Shown here piece after piece: positions 35,655 through 44,938 of a stretch of DNA of 48,101 nucleotides. The DNA lies in assembly GCA_016217905.1 (NCBI GenBank), contig JACRFL010000015.1:1-48101 (forward strand). The letters run 5' to 3'. Made by a program: the position numbers and the translations under genes. The stretch's first letter is position 1, and every line of letters starts with the position of its first letter. A model generated the notes under the pieces. It saw nothing but the letters and a program-made list of their open reading frames with translations, was not told the DNA's origin and ran no database searches. Source of the DNA: Candidatus Kaiserbacteria bacterium (GTDB lineage Bacteria > Patescibacteriota > Minisyncoccia > Phycocordibacterales > Phycocordibacteraceae).

Positions 35655-36453
35655 CGAACCGTTGAATATAGGACACGACATCGGTATCAGACAAACAAAT
35701 ATTAACGGCAAAAGCCAGAATCTGGATGATTTTGTCCTAGAAAAAAGCATATTTGCTAACATTTTTGAAAAGGACATACGCAGGGTCTTTATATACAAGA
35801 AGGCCGAGCGGCTTGCCAAAGCCATGCATCTCGTTGCCCCTGCCTTTGCAGAATCGCCCTCGCTCCGAAACCGTATCGACGCGATCGCCCTCGGCCTCGT
35901 CGACGCGGCGGTACTCCCCTCCGGGGCCGCGCGCGCCGCGCTCTCCCGGGAACTCCTTGCGCTCTCGAGCGTCCTCTCCATGGCCAGAGCAGGAGGCCTC
36001 CTCTCCCTCATGAATGTAGAGCTCATCGCCCGCGAAACCCACGCTCTGCTTCAAGATGTCGCCGTATACGAGGAACCGCGCCTCTTTCTCGACGAAGCCC
36101 CGACTCTCTCCGGTATCGCGAAAAAAGCCCTCTCTTCCGGCGACGTCAAGAACCGCGGTCGCCCCGCAAAAGTGCAGGCGCGTCCGCGCGCCGTCTCGGG
36201 AAATTCCGCGGGGGCACCGCAAGAACATGTAAAGGACACCGATGTATCGGACAAGCGTATAAAAGACAGACGAGATGCTATTCTGTCCGTTATAAGTAAT
36301 AAAGGACAGGCGAGTATAAAAGACATTTCCACGCTCATCCGCTCTGTTTCCGAGAAAACCATTCAACGCGAGCTCCTGGCGCTCATCGAGGCCGGCGTGG
36401 TTTGCAAGCGGGGCGAACGCCGCTGGAGCACCTACTTGCTCACCCGGGAGTAA
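35647..36453 (+). CDS. Predicted DNA-binding protein with C-terminal DeoR-like HTH
   Basis: C-term RRDAILSVISNKGQASIKDISTLIRSVSEKTIQRELLALIEAGVVCKRGERRWSTYLL. Confidence 0.85.
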   Translation: MGHEPLNIGHDIGIRQTNINGKSQNLDDFVLEKSIFANIFEKDIRRVFIYKKAERLAKAMHLVAPAFAESPSLRNRIDAIALGLVDAAVLPSGAARAALSRELLALSSVLSMARAGGLLSLMNVELIARETHALLQDVAVYEEPRLFLDEAPTLSGIAKKALSSGDVKNRGRPAKVQARPRAVSGNSAGAPQEHVKDTDVSDKRIKDRRDAILSVISNKGQASIKDISTLIRSVSEKTIQRELLALIEAGVVCKRGERRWSTYLLTRE

Positions 36454-36478
36454 AATGGGACATCCGATGTCCCATTTT
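36452..36478. promoter_or_regulatory. Candidate operator palindrome O2
   Basis: AAAATGGGACAT-CCG-ATGTCCCATTTT. Confidence 0.8.
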
Positions 36479-36486
36479 GATGGGTT

Positions 36487-36515
36487 TTGACTCGTCAAAC
36501 CGTTTTTGCTAGTAT
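36487..36515 (+). promoter_or_regulatory. Promoter TTGACT-17-TAGTAT
   Basis: TTGACTcgtcaaaccgtttttgcTAGTAT. Confidence 0.6.
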
Positions 36516-36649
36516 TACGGTCGTGATAGCAACTGGGGTATAGGAGCGATATAGAGGCCGTCCGCCATCCCGCGGATTGGCCCCTATTTGCGTTTCTAAT
36601 TCCTAGCCGTTATCCACACGGGCCGGTACCGGGAATGCTTGTTTCCGCT

Positions 36650-36881
36650 ATACTGTCCGTAGTCCTTGCGGGGACGATTTCGTTCTCATTTCGGTGGGCG
36701 GAGTCGAGCCCGGGAGGGCGTACTTTGATAACGGAATAGTCTATCGAAAGATAGACATCAACCCTTGCCAACTAACCCATGGCGCGCTGGTCGATACCGT
36801 GCGCTGTGGGATAGTGTGAAATGAAAGTGAATGTGCCACAAACTTGATTATCACGTGCTCCCTAAATTCTTAACAATCGTT
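36650..36881 (+). promoter_or_regulatory. Structured leader of the surface-protein gene
   Basis: GTCTATC-GAAA-GATAGAC at 36739-36756 and CCCATGGCGC...GCGCTGTGGG at 36776-36810; TATACT box near 36650. Confidence 0.6.
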
Positions 36882-39800
36882 ATGCAAATGGTAACTACAA
36901 AAGCGATCGCGAAGGTCGCGGCGGTGGCGACCGGACTCGCGATGGCGACGTCAATGCTCTCGCTCGCGCCCCTCGCGCACGCGGCGGCTCTGACCAGCTC
37001 GCAAGTCTCGGCCATCGTCTCGCTTCTCCAATCGTTCGGCGCTGACAGCGCTACGATCGCGGACGTCCAGGCATCGCTTACGGGCAGTACACCTTCGACT
37101 CCTTCGACACCGGCTTCCTCCTGCTCCTTTACCAAGGACTTGACGGTCGGCTCGAAGGGTGCAGACGTAACGGCGCTTCAGGATGCACTGAAGGCGGGCG
37201 GCTATATGACAGCCAACGCGACGGGCAATTTCGGCCCGCTCACGAAGGCTGGCGTTATCGCCTGGCAGAAGGCCAAGGGCATTACGCCCGCGGCCGGCTA
37301 CTTCGGTGCGAAGAGCCGCGCGGCGTTCTGCGGCAGCTCAACAACGACCACGACGACTCCGGTGACGGGCAACGGCCTCAAGGTCTCGCTCTCGCCGACC
37401 AGTCCGAACGGCACGGCCCTCGTTCAGGGTCAGGGTATCGGGGATCTCGCGGACTTCGTGTTCGCGAACCCGACCTCGGCTCCGATCAGCGTAACGGGCC
37501 TTAGCCTCAAGCGCACGGGCGTCAGCAACGACTCGACGATGACGAACGTGTACCTCTATAACGGCGGTACGCGCATTACGGATTCGGCAGGCGTTAGCAA
37601 CTCGGCGTTCAGCTTCTCTGACCCGGTCGCGCTCTTCACAGTCCCGGCAGGCGGCACCTACACGGTGTCGGTTCGTTCGGATATCGCGGGCGGCACCTCC
37701 GGTCAGCAGATCGGCGTCCAGATTGTCTCGGTAACCAGCGGAGGTACGCTCGACTCCTCAGTCAGCTTCCCGGTTAATTCTGGCTTCCAGACGATCTCGG
37801 CCGCTACGCTCGCGACGGTCAACTACGCGGCGAACCCGACCCCCTCCTCAGTGGTCACTATTAGCCCGTCGAACGACTATCCGGTCTGGCAGGACACCGT
37901 AAGCGTGTCGACCAACCCGGTGAAGCTCTCGTCGCTCAAGTTCGTGAACCTCGGCTCGGCCAATTCGTCCGACATCATGAACCTGCGCCTCTACGTCGAC
38001 GGCGTCCAGGTCGGCTCGGCGCTTCCGTCGATGGCGGCGGATCGTTCGGTCACCTTCGACCTCACGGCGAATCCGTTCTTGCTCTCGACGCAGAGCCATG
38101 TCGTCAAGGTCCTCGCGAATATCGGTACGGGTGCTGCCTCGCGCACCATCCAGTTCTCGGTACAGCGCAGCTCGGACGGCATGTTCGTCGACAACCAGCT
38201 GAATCAGCCGGTCACGCCGACGTACAGTTCGACAACTTTCTCGGCGGCTACGACCGCGGTCGTTACGCTCAACTCCGCTTCGGTGGCGGGCGTTTCGGTC
38301 TCTCGTAATCCGTCATCTCCGACGCAGAGCATCGCAGTAGGCGCTTCAAGCGTGAAGTGGGCCTCCTTCGATATTCTCGCTTCGGGTGAAAACGTGAAGG
38401 TCATCGACCTCTACGTCTACGCGAGCTCCACGAGCTCCACAGGCGGAACCAATGGTGTCGGCGGCCTCAACAACGGTAAGATCATGGTGAACGGCGTGCA
38501 GATTGGTTCGACGAAGGACATCGGCCAACTCGTCGCGGCCAAGACTGACTTCTCGCTCGGTTCATCGCTTATCCTTCCGGCTGGCGTGGTAACGACCGTC
38601 GATATCTACGCTGACGCGCAGGATACGGCCGGTACGAACCTCACGACCGGCGGAACGGTCATCGTCTCCCTCGCGGCGAACACAAGCAATGCCCAGGGTC
38701 AGTCGTCGCTCACCTCGACCGGCGTACCGAACGGTACGGCGGGCACGAATGACGTCGCGGGCAACTCCATAACGGTCACCTCTTCGTCCCTCACGGCGAC
38801 GAAGGCAACCGGCTATGGTAACCAGACCGTCATCGCGGGCGCGAACAACGCCAAAATCGGCTCGTTCACGCTCTCGGCGGGCGCAACGGAAGGAGTGTTG
38901 GTCAACACGATCAACATCACCTTCCCGAACGCGGTTTCCTCGACGATCACGAACTTGACGCTCAAGGACAACGCGACGGGTACCGTTCTCGGCTCGGTCG
39001 TTACGACCCCGTCGACGAGCAATTCCGTCTCGGTGAATCTCAGCGTTCCGGTTTCCTCGACCAAGACCATCGACATCTACGGCAACATCCTCTCGGGTGC
39101 GAACGCAGGTACGATTGTCGCGTCGGTGGGCACGGGCACGACCGGCTCGGGCCTCGTGACCAACACGTCCGCCTCGGTCGCTTCGGCGCAGGCCTTGCAG
39201 ACCATCACGCTCGGCTCGGGCACGCTTACGCTCACGCGCGGCGCTGGTGATCCGGTCAGCACCAACGTGCTCGCAGGCGCCGCTTCGGTACAGGTCGGCC
39301 AGTTCAACTTCGCCGGTGCGAACTCCTCGTACACGGTGAACAACTTCGCCATCCTCGTTCCGAACAACGTCGCGACCTCGGTGACCACAGTCACGGTCAA
39401 GGGTAAGGACCAGAACGGCAATGTCGTTCAGCAGACCCAGGCGCTCGTGCCGAGTTCGTCGACTGCGTACGCGACCGCGACCTTCACCGGTCTCGGCATG
39501 TACGTCCCGATGAACGACTCGGCCAATCTCGATGTCTATGTCGGCACGCCGACTATCGCCTCGGGCGCCACCTCGGGCGCGGCGATCAACGTCACGTTTG
39601 ACGCGGGCGCGACCTCGGGCATCTTCTCGGCGACCAACAGCGCCGGTACGGTATCGACTTCGATTAACTCTGGTACGAATGTCGCCAGCAACGGCACGTT
39701 CTACGTGAGGAAGTCGATCCCGACCTTCGCGATGCTCACGACAGGTGTCACGGTCCCATCGACGGGCTCGCCGATCTACAAGTTCAGCATCACTGCTGAT

Positions 39801-40256
39801 CCGGCGGGCGCGATCGAGTGGAGCAAGCTCGTCTTCAATATCGCGACCACGACGGCAAGCGTTACGAATGCGTATGTCGTTGACGACGCTTCGGGCGTAA
39901 GCCTGCTTGACTCGGGAACGTATGCGTCCACGACGGCGACCACGATCACGGTCAACCTGGTAACGAACAACAACACGTTGGCGAAGTACCAGCAGGTCGC
40001 GGCGGGTGCAACGAAGATCTACGATCTCTACGGCACGGTGAGCAGCTACGGCGCTTCCGGCTCGACGGTCACAATCTCGCTCGCATCAGATGCTTCGGCT
40101 ATCACGAATGGTTACGTCTCGGGCGGATCTCCGATTGCGGGCAACACCAATTGGTCTGATCGCTCGGCAACAACCCACTCGGTTACCTCGACTGACTGGA
40201 CGAACGGTTACCTCCTCAAGAACTTCACCAGCAACGCGACGACCTACACCAAGTAG
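36882..40256 (+). CDS. Large secreted surface protein: signal peptide, PG_binding_1 domain, tandem Ig-like modules
   Basis: KAIAKVAAVATGLAMATSMLSLAPLAHAA signal; LTVGSKGADVTALQDALKAGGYM..GNFGPLTKAGVIAWQKAKGI; repeated beta modules. Confidence 0.92.
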   Translation: MQMVTTKAIAKVAAVATGLAMATSMLSLAPLAHAAALTSSQVSAIVSLLQSFGADSATIADVQASLTGSTPSTPSTPASSCSFTKDLTVGSKGADVTALQDALKAGGYMTANATGNFGPLTKAGVIAWQKAKGITPAAGYFGAKSRAAFCGSSTTTTTTPVTGNGLKVSLSPTSPNGTALVQGQGIGDLADFVFANPTSAPISVTGLSLKRTGVSNDSTMTNVYLYNGGTRITDSAGVSNSAFSFSDPVALFTVPAGGTYTVSVRSDIAGGTSGQQIGVQIVSVTSGGTLDSSVSFPVNSGFQTISAATLATVNYAANPTPSSVVTISPSNDYPVWQDTVSVSTNPVKLSSLKFVNLGSANSSDIMNLRLYVDGVQVGSALPSMAADRSVTFDLTANPFLLSTQSHVVKVLANIGTGAASRTIQFSVQRSSDGMFVDNQLNQPVTPTYSSTTFSAATTAVVTLNSASVAGVSVSRNPSSPTQSIAVGASSVKWASFDILASGENVKVIDLYVYASSTSSTGGTNGVGGLNNGKIMVNGVQIGSTKDIGQLVAAKTDFSLGSSLILPAGVVTTVDIYADAQDTAGTNLTTGGTVIVSLAANTSNAQGQSSLTSTGVPNGTAGTNDVAGNSITVTSSSLTATKATGYGNQTVIAGANNAKIGSFTLSAGATEGVLVNTINITFPNAVSSTITNLTLKDNATGTVLGSVVTTPSTSNSVSVNLSVPVSSTKTIDIYGNILSGANAGTIVASVGTGTTGSGLVTNTSASVASAQALQTITLGSGTLTLTRGAGDPVSTNVLAGAASVQVGQFNFAGANSSYTVNNFAILVPNNVATSVTTVTVKGKDQNGNVVQQTQALVPSSSTAYATATFTGLGMYVPMNDSANLDVYVGTPTIASGATSGAAINVTFDAGATSGIFSATNSAGTVSTSINSGTNVASNGTFYVRKSIPTFAMLTTGVTVPSTGSPIYKFSITADPAGAIEWSKLVFNIATTTASVTNAYVVDDASGVSLLDSGTYASTTATTITVNLVTNNNTLAKYQQVAAGATKIYDLYGTVSSYGASGSTVTISLASDASAITNGYVSGGSPIAGNTNWSDRSATTHSVTSTDWTNGYLLKNFTSNATTYTK

Positions 40257-40340
40257 TCTCGTCTTGGGTGAACTTCCGAAAGGAAAACAACCTAAGTTCA
40301 AAAGTCTTCGGACTTCCGGCTAGGGAATCGGCCTGGCAAG

Positions 40341-40375
40341 AGAAAGAACCCCCGCAAGGGAGTTCTTTCTTTTTA
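40341..40375 (+). terminator. Rho-independent terminator 1
   Basis: AGAAAGAACcCCC-GCAA-GGGaGTTCTTTCTTTTT. Confidence 0.9.
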
Positions 40376-40380
40376 GACGC

Positions 40381-40409
40381 AAAAACCACCTCTTTACGAG
40401 GTGGTTTTT
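40381..40409 (+). terminator. Rho-independent terminator 2
   Basis: AAAAACCACCTC-TTTAC-GAGGTGGTTTTT. Confidence 0.9.
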
Positions 40410-40544
40410 GCTTTACATAACCTTACCTTCCCCCAATCCCCTGACGCAAGTTAGACTTAAGTCATACTCTCGTTTCGCTTCGGTTATCAACAGTTCGATG
40501 ACGTAAGTCTGACTTTAATCATTTTGTTTTGTTATTGTGACCGG

Positions 40545-41255
40545 ATGAGGGTAGAACATTTTTCTGTGGGTTCTGTCATCCATGTCACAAAACGCGGTGC
40601 TCATGGAATGGATATCGTGCGTGATTCTGGTGATAAAAATCGTTTCATCAAGTCACTCTTTCTGCTAAATGATACTCACTCGGATACCAACTGGCATCGA
40701 GATACCGCACAATTACCGCCTTTCACGCGACCGGAGCACTGGCCGGAACGCGAACCGTTGGTACATATTCTTGCTTGGACGCTTTTATCGAACCATTTCC
40801 ATTTGCTCCTGCAAGAAACTCGAGAGGGCGGGACTGCAAAATTCATGCAGCGTTTCGGCGGGAGCCTCACCCTGTGTTTCAATTTGAAGTATAAGGAGAA
40901 AGGGAGTCTCTTTCAGAGTTCATATCACGCACGAGCTGTGAACAAGGATTCGCATATGAATTACCTCGTTTTCTATATCCTCGTGAAGAACATACTTGAG
41001 ACGTATCCGGGCGGACTCACGATGGCCGCTGCAAATTTCGATGACGCGTGGGAATGGGCGAAAAAGTATCCATTCTCAAGCTTCAAGGATCATATTTCAG
41101 GCGTGTCGTCTCCGCTCGTCGACGATCCTGACGGCTTGCTCACGGGCCTTCTCGGTAGCGGAGACGCATCAAAACAAGAGATGAAAGAGCTTCTTGCTCT
41201 GCACACGTCCTCGCACGGCGAGGAATTCAAAGAGTTGGTGCTCGAAACCTGGTAG
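40545..41255 (+). mobile_element. REP-associated tyrosine (Y1/IS200-like) transposase, RAYT
   Basis: NHFHLLLQE HUH motif; GSLFQSSYHARAV; domesticated-type Y1 transposase with no obvious second ORF. Confidence 0.9.
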
Positions 41256-41345
41256 CCATTTTCTGTTATTCCCAGCTTTTCTGGAGGGTCTGACCCTTTA
41301 AAATTCGCTGAGATGGTTTTTGGGTTGTGGTATTATTTTTTGCGT

Positions 41346-42053
41346 ATGCGGATTACGAAAAAGTATTGGGTGATAGCGGGCATTGGACTCTTCGCGGCTG
41401 TGCTGGCGGCTGGCGGCTGGTCGTATTATGCGAAAACGCGCGCGCCGGCGTTCCCGATTAATGCGTCCGACACGATAGCCTCTTGGAGTTTCAAAGGCGC
41501 GTATACGGGCAACGACGTACTCGTCGCACGAGCGAATGCGGACATTGCTCACCTCATCGGTCTCCTGGGGAAGGGGGAATACGACGACTACGATCTCTAT
41601 CTCGGCATCGCAAACGATTATGGCCTTCTCGGAGACGGTAAAGCGGCGTATCGGTATTACAACCGCTCGATACGCGTGCATCCCGGCAAGGGTCTTGCCT
41701 ACATGAATATCGCGCACCTGATGGACGAACTCGGCGCGTATCACACTGTCGCCGATGCCTACACGGCAGGGGTGCAGGCGGAGCCGGGAATGCTGGAGTA
41801 CCACATTGAACGGCTGACATTTCTGACCGAACGTTTCGCGAGCGACGATGCCGTAATTCTCGCTGCGCTCACCGACGTTTCAAAGCAGTTCGGCGATAAC
41901 GCGTCCGTCCTCGCGATAGAGGCGCAGTGGCTCGCCGGACAGAAGCGCTACGCCGACGCGATCAAAGTATGGGAAGTCGTAAAGATGCTTTCACCCAAGG
42001 ATCGACAGGCGGCGATTGATGCCGAAATGGCGCGGCTCAAAAGGAAACAATGA
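41346..42053 (+). CDS. Membrane-anchored TPR-like protein
   Basis: N-terminal TM, then YLGIANDYGLLGDGKAAYRYYNRSIRVHPGKGLAYMNIAHLMDELGAYHTVADAYTAGVQAEP. Confidence 0.85.
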   Translation: MRITKKYWVIAGIGLFAAVLAAGGWSYYAKTRAPAFPINASDTIASWSFKGAYTGNDVLVARANADIAHLIGLLGKGEYDDYDLYLGIANDYGLLGDGKAAYRYYNRSIRVHPGKGLAYMNIAHLMDELGAYHTVADAYTAGVQAEPGMLEYHIERLTFLTERFASDDAVILAALTDVSKQFGDNASVLAIEAQWLAGQKRYADAIKVWEVVKMLSPKDRQAAIDAEMARLKRKQ

Positions 42054-44134
42054 AATATATCGAGCGCGCGTACCCTTGGCTCCTTCTCGCGCCCGTCATC
42101 CTGCCGGTCGTGGTCTGGGGCGGCCTCATCTACCCCTATCTCGTTCCGAAAACACTCCTTTTCTATGCGATAAGCTTCGCCGCGGCCGGAGCGTTCGCGC
42201 TGCTTGTCGCGCAGGGTCGTCCGTTTTTCTGGGCGCGGCTCGCGAAGCGGGAGACATGGATCCCTGTCGCGCTTCTCGCGCTCGCGTATGCCGCGAGCGC
42301 CTTCGGAATTGATTTCTACCGAAGCTTCTGGAGCCTCTTTGCGCGCGGCGACGGGCTCCTGATGCTCACCAGTGCAGTGGCGAGCTACTATCTTATCCTG
42401 CTTTTTGCGGATCGAGCGTTCTTCGAGCGGCTACTGCGCGTTGTTGCCGTCGTCGGCAGCGCCGCCGCGCTCTACGGCATCGGGGAGTGGCTTATCAGCG
42501 GCGGGCGCATCGGGAGCCTGCTCGGGAACGCCGCGTTCTTCGCCGGTTATCTCGGTATCGCGCTGTTCGCGACACTCGCTGCCGCGCGCACGCTTGCGCG
42601 CGGCTGGCAGCGCGCAGCATACGCCGGTGCGGCACTGCAAGTCATCGCTATCATTCTGACCGCGACGCGCGGCACGCTTCTCGCGCTCGTGATCGCGCTT
42701 CTCGTCGCGCTCGTGCACCTTGCGACGCGCGCGAGCGGGAAGAAACGCGTCTGGTCGGCGCGCCTCTTGGCGGCGCTCCTTGTCTTCGGCGGGATCTTTT
42801 TCGCGTTGCGCGCCGAACTTGCGAAGGTGCCGTTTGAACCCGTCGCGCGTATCGCTTCCCTCTCGCTTTCTGATGGAACGGTCAGTAGCCGCCTCTTTAT
42901 CTGGAAAAATATGGTGGCGGAAATACAAAAGACCCCGTGGCTCGGCGTCGGGGCCGAACACGTCGACGTACTCTTCAATCGCTTTTACGATCCGACGCAG
43001 ATTTCCGAACAATGGTTCGATCGTTCGCACAACGCTTTCCTCGACTACGCCGCACAGTACGGGATTGGCGGACTGCTGCTCTATCTCGCGCTCATCGGTT
43101 CGTTCTTCATCACCGCGGCGCGCGAAGCGCGCCGCGGTGATCGCCCGACCGCAGGATTCTTCGTCCTCCTTGCGGTCACCTACGCCGTCCAAAATTTCTT
43201 CGTCTTCGACACGGTCTCCTCGTTCTGGCTCCTGCTCGCGCTGCTCGCTTCCTTTTCTGCGGCGTCTGGTGACGCCCATCGTGATACGCTCCCGTTGCCC
43301 GCAGGCGCATCTCCCGCGCTCTGGGTTCTTGCGTTCGCGCTTGTTTTTCTTATCGTTCCTGCGAGCGTGCGCCCGGCGCTCGCGGCGCATGATCTCTCTG
43401 AAGCATACACGTATCAGCTCACCGATGTCGCGAGAGAAGTACGTTCGCTTTCGCGCGGTACCGCGCTCGCTACATACGGCGATCTCGAGTACGGCTACGA
43501 AGCGTACGATATGTACGCGAACAACCAAGTCGCGGCGCTTGCGGGCGAGGCGCGCATCGACGCCTACCAGTCGACGTTCTCGCTGGTCTCGACCGCCTTT
43601 CAACGGTATTCCTACGACGGACGCACGGCGCTCTACCTCGCGCACGTGCTCTCGCTCGCGCCGCAGGGCATCACGGTCGACAAAGATCTGCTCTCGGCGG
43701 CGCTTGAGCGCGCGATCCGGTCTTCGCCGAAGAGAGAACAGCCTTGGTACGTGCTCGCGAATCTTTCCATCAGCAATGCGAATGCGTATCCGCCCTCCTC
43801 CAAGGAGCGCATCGCCGGCTATGCGGCCGCGCGGGACATCCTCACGCGCTACATAGATCTCGTGCCGACTCTTTCCGCGCCGCATTTCGTACTCGCGCAA
43901 TTGTTCTATGCCTCCCGCAAGCCTGCAGAGGCTGCGGCGGAGGCCGCGAAAGGGAAGGAATACTATAAGGGGAATCTTGAAGCCGCCCGCCGCGCCGCGA
44001 CTTATTATGAGACCGTGCTCGACCTTCCGAATGCCGCCTACTTCCTGGAGGAAGTCGTGCGTCTCGATTCGCAAGACGCGGGGGCGCGGAGCGATCTCGA
44101 GAAAATACGAGAGTATGAACGATCAAAAAAATAA
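42050..44134 (+). CDS. O-antigen ligase/Wzy-like polymerase with C-terminal TPR region
   Basis: Polytopic; ILTATRGTLLALVIALL; WLGVGAEHVDVLF...WFDRSHNAFLDYAAQYGIGGLLLYLAL. Confidence 0.9.
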   Translation: MKYIERAYPWLLLAPVILPVVVWGGLIYPYLVPKTLLFYAISFAAAGAFALLVAQGRPFFWARLAKRETWIPVALLALAYAASAFGIDFYRSFWSLFARGDGLLMLTSAVASYYLILLFADRAFFERLLRVVAVVGSAAALYGIGEWLISGGRIGSLLGNAAFFAGYLGIALFATLAAARTLARGWQRAAYAGAALQVIAIILTATRGTLLALVIALLVALVHLATRASGKKRVWSARLLAALLVFGGIFFALRAELAKVPFEPVARIASLSLSDGTVSSRLFIWKNMVAEIQKTPWLGVGAEHVDVLFNRFYDPTQISEQWFDRSHNAFLDYAAQYGIGGLLLYLALIGSFFITAAREARRGDRPTAGFFVLLAVTYAVQNFFVFDTVSSFWLLLALLASFSAASGDAHRDTLPLPAGASPALWVLAFALVFLIVPASVRPALAAHDLSEAYTYQLTDVAREVRSLSRGTALATYGDLEYGYEAYDMYANNQVAALAGEARIDAYQSTFSLVSTAFQRYSYDGRTALYLAHVLSLAPQGITVDKDLLSAALERAIRSSPKREQPWYVLANLSISNANAYPPSSKERIAGYAAARDILTRYIDLVPTLSAPHFVLAQLFYASRKPAEAAAEAAKGKEYYKGNLEAARRAATYYETVLDLPNAAYFLEEVVRLDSQDAGARSDLEKIREYERSKK

Positions 44135-44261
44135 AGACCGTCAGGATTCGGAAAGGCGGATGCTGCCGTTTTTCGTGGAGTTCGTGAAATTTTCCACCGG
44201 ATTCGCGGCCATCGTCGCTGTCGCTCTCCTCGCGCTCCACGCCGCTTCTGCCGCCCTGTGA
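44115..44261 (+). CDS. Candidate 48-aa single-TM microprotein
   Basis: MNDQKNKDRQDSERRMLPFFVEFVKFSTGFAAIVAVALLALHAASAAL*; overlaps the ligase gene by 20 nt. Confidence 0.5.
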   Translation: MNDQKNKDRQDSERRMLPFFVEFVKFSTGFAAIVAVALLALHAASAAL

Positions 44262-44319
44262 CGCATCGTCACGCCGCGGGCGCTGCGATGTACATTTCTT
44301 GCTGGCTCTGATATGATGG

Positions 44320-44443
44320 CTTTTGTACGAACCGAAGACCGCTGGCGGAACATCCCGAGAGCAATCGAGGGGCGACCATAAGTCCGGCGCAGGGAGACCG
44401 TAAACGGTCGAACTCTCCTTTATTTCGTTCGTACGAAACATCG
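44320..44443 (+). promoter_or_regulatory. Ribosomal protein L10 leader
   Basis: CCGAAGACCGCTGG...GCGCAGGGAGACCGTAAACGG; closing helix GTACGAAC/GTTCGTAC; directly upstream of rplJ. Confidence 0.85.
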
Positions 44444-44444
44444 T

Positions 44445-44936
44445 ATGGCAATATCAAAAGACAAGAAACGCGCGATACTCGCGAAGCTTGCGGACGCCTT
44501 CCAAGAAGCGTCTTCGATCGCATTTGTCGGTTTCTCCAAGCTTACCGTGAAGGACGCGTCAAAACTGCGCACCGAACTCTCGAAAGAGAGTGTGCGCTAT
44601 TTCGTCGCGAAGAAAACTCTCATTCAAAGAGCGCTCGCAGATCGCGGCTATACGGGCGACGTGCCAGCACTGCCCGGCGAGGTCGCTGTCGCATGGACGA
44701 CGGAAGACGCGACGGCCCCCTCGCGCGGCGTGCACGAGTTCGCCAAGAAGTTGAAGGGGGCGTTGTCGCTCCTTGGGGGAGTGTTCGAGGGAACATTTCT
44801 CAACGCGGAGAAGATAACGGCGATCGCAACCATACCGCCGATGGTCGTCCTGCGCGGGATGTTCGTGAACGTCATCAACAGCCCGATCCAGGGGCTTGTT
44901 ATGGCACTCGATCAGATTAGTAAGAAAAAACAATAA
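44445..44936 (+). CDS. rplJ: 50S ribosomal protein L10
   Basis: [42 protein letters not shown]. Confidence 0.95.
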   Translation: MAISKDKKRAILAKLADAFQEASSIAFVGFSKLTVKDASKLRTELSKESVRYFVAKKTLIQRALADRGYTGDVPALPGEVAVAWTTEDATAPSRGVHEFAKKLKGALSLLGGVFEGTFLNAEKITAIATIPPMVVLRGMFVNVINSPIQGLVMALDQISKKKQ

Positions 44937-44938
44937 TT

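Noticed and set aside
36851-40301. Search for a CRISPR-like array in the repetitive surface-protein region
   Set aside because: Repeats are degenerate protein modules, not regular direct repeats with spacers; no array seen anywhere in the window.
42431-44074. 547-aa minus-strand ORF
   Set aside because: Antisense to the O-antigen ligase-like gene; Arg/Glu-rich low-complexity product typical of GC-skewed shadow frames.
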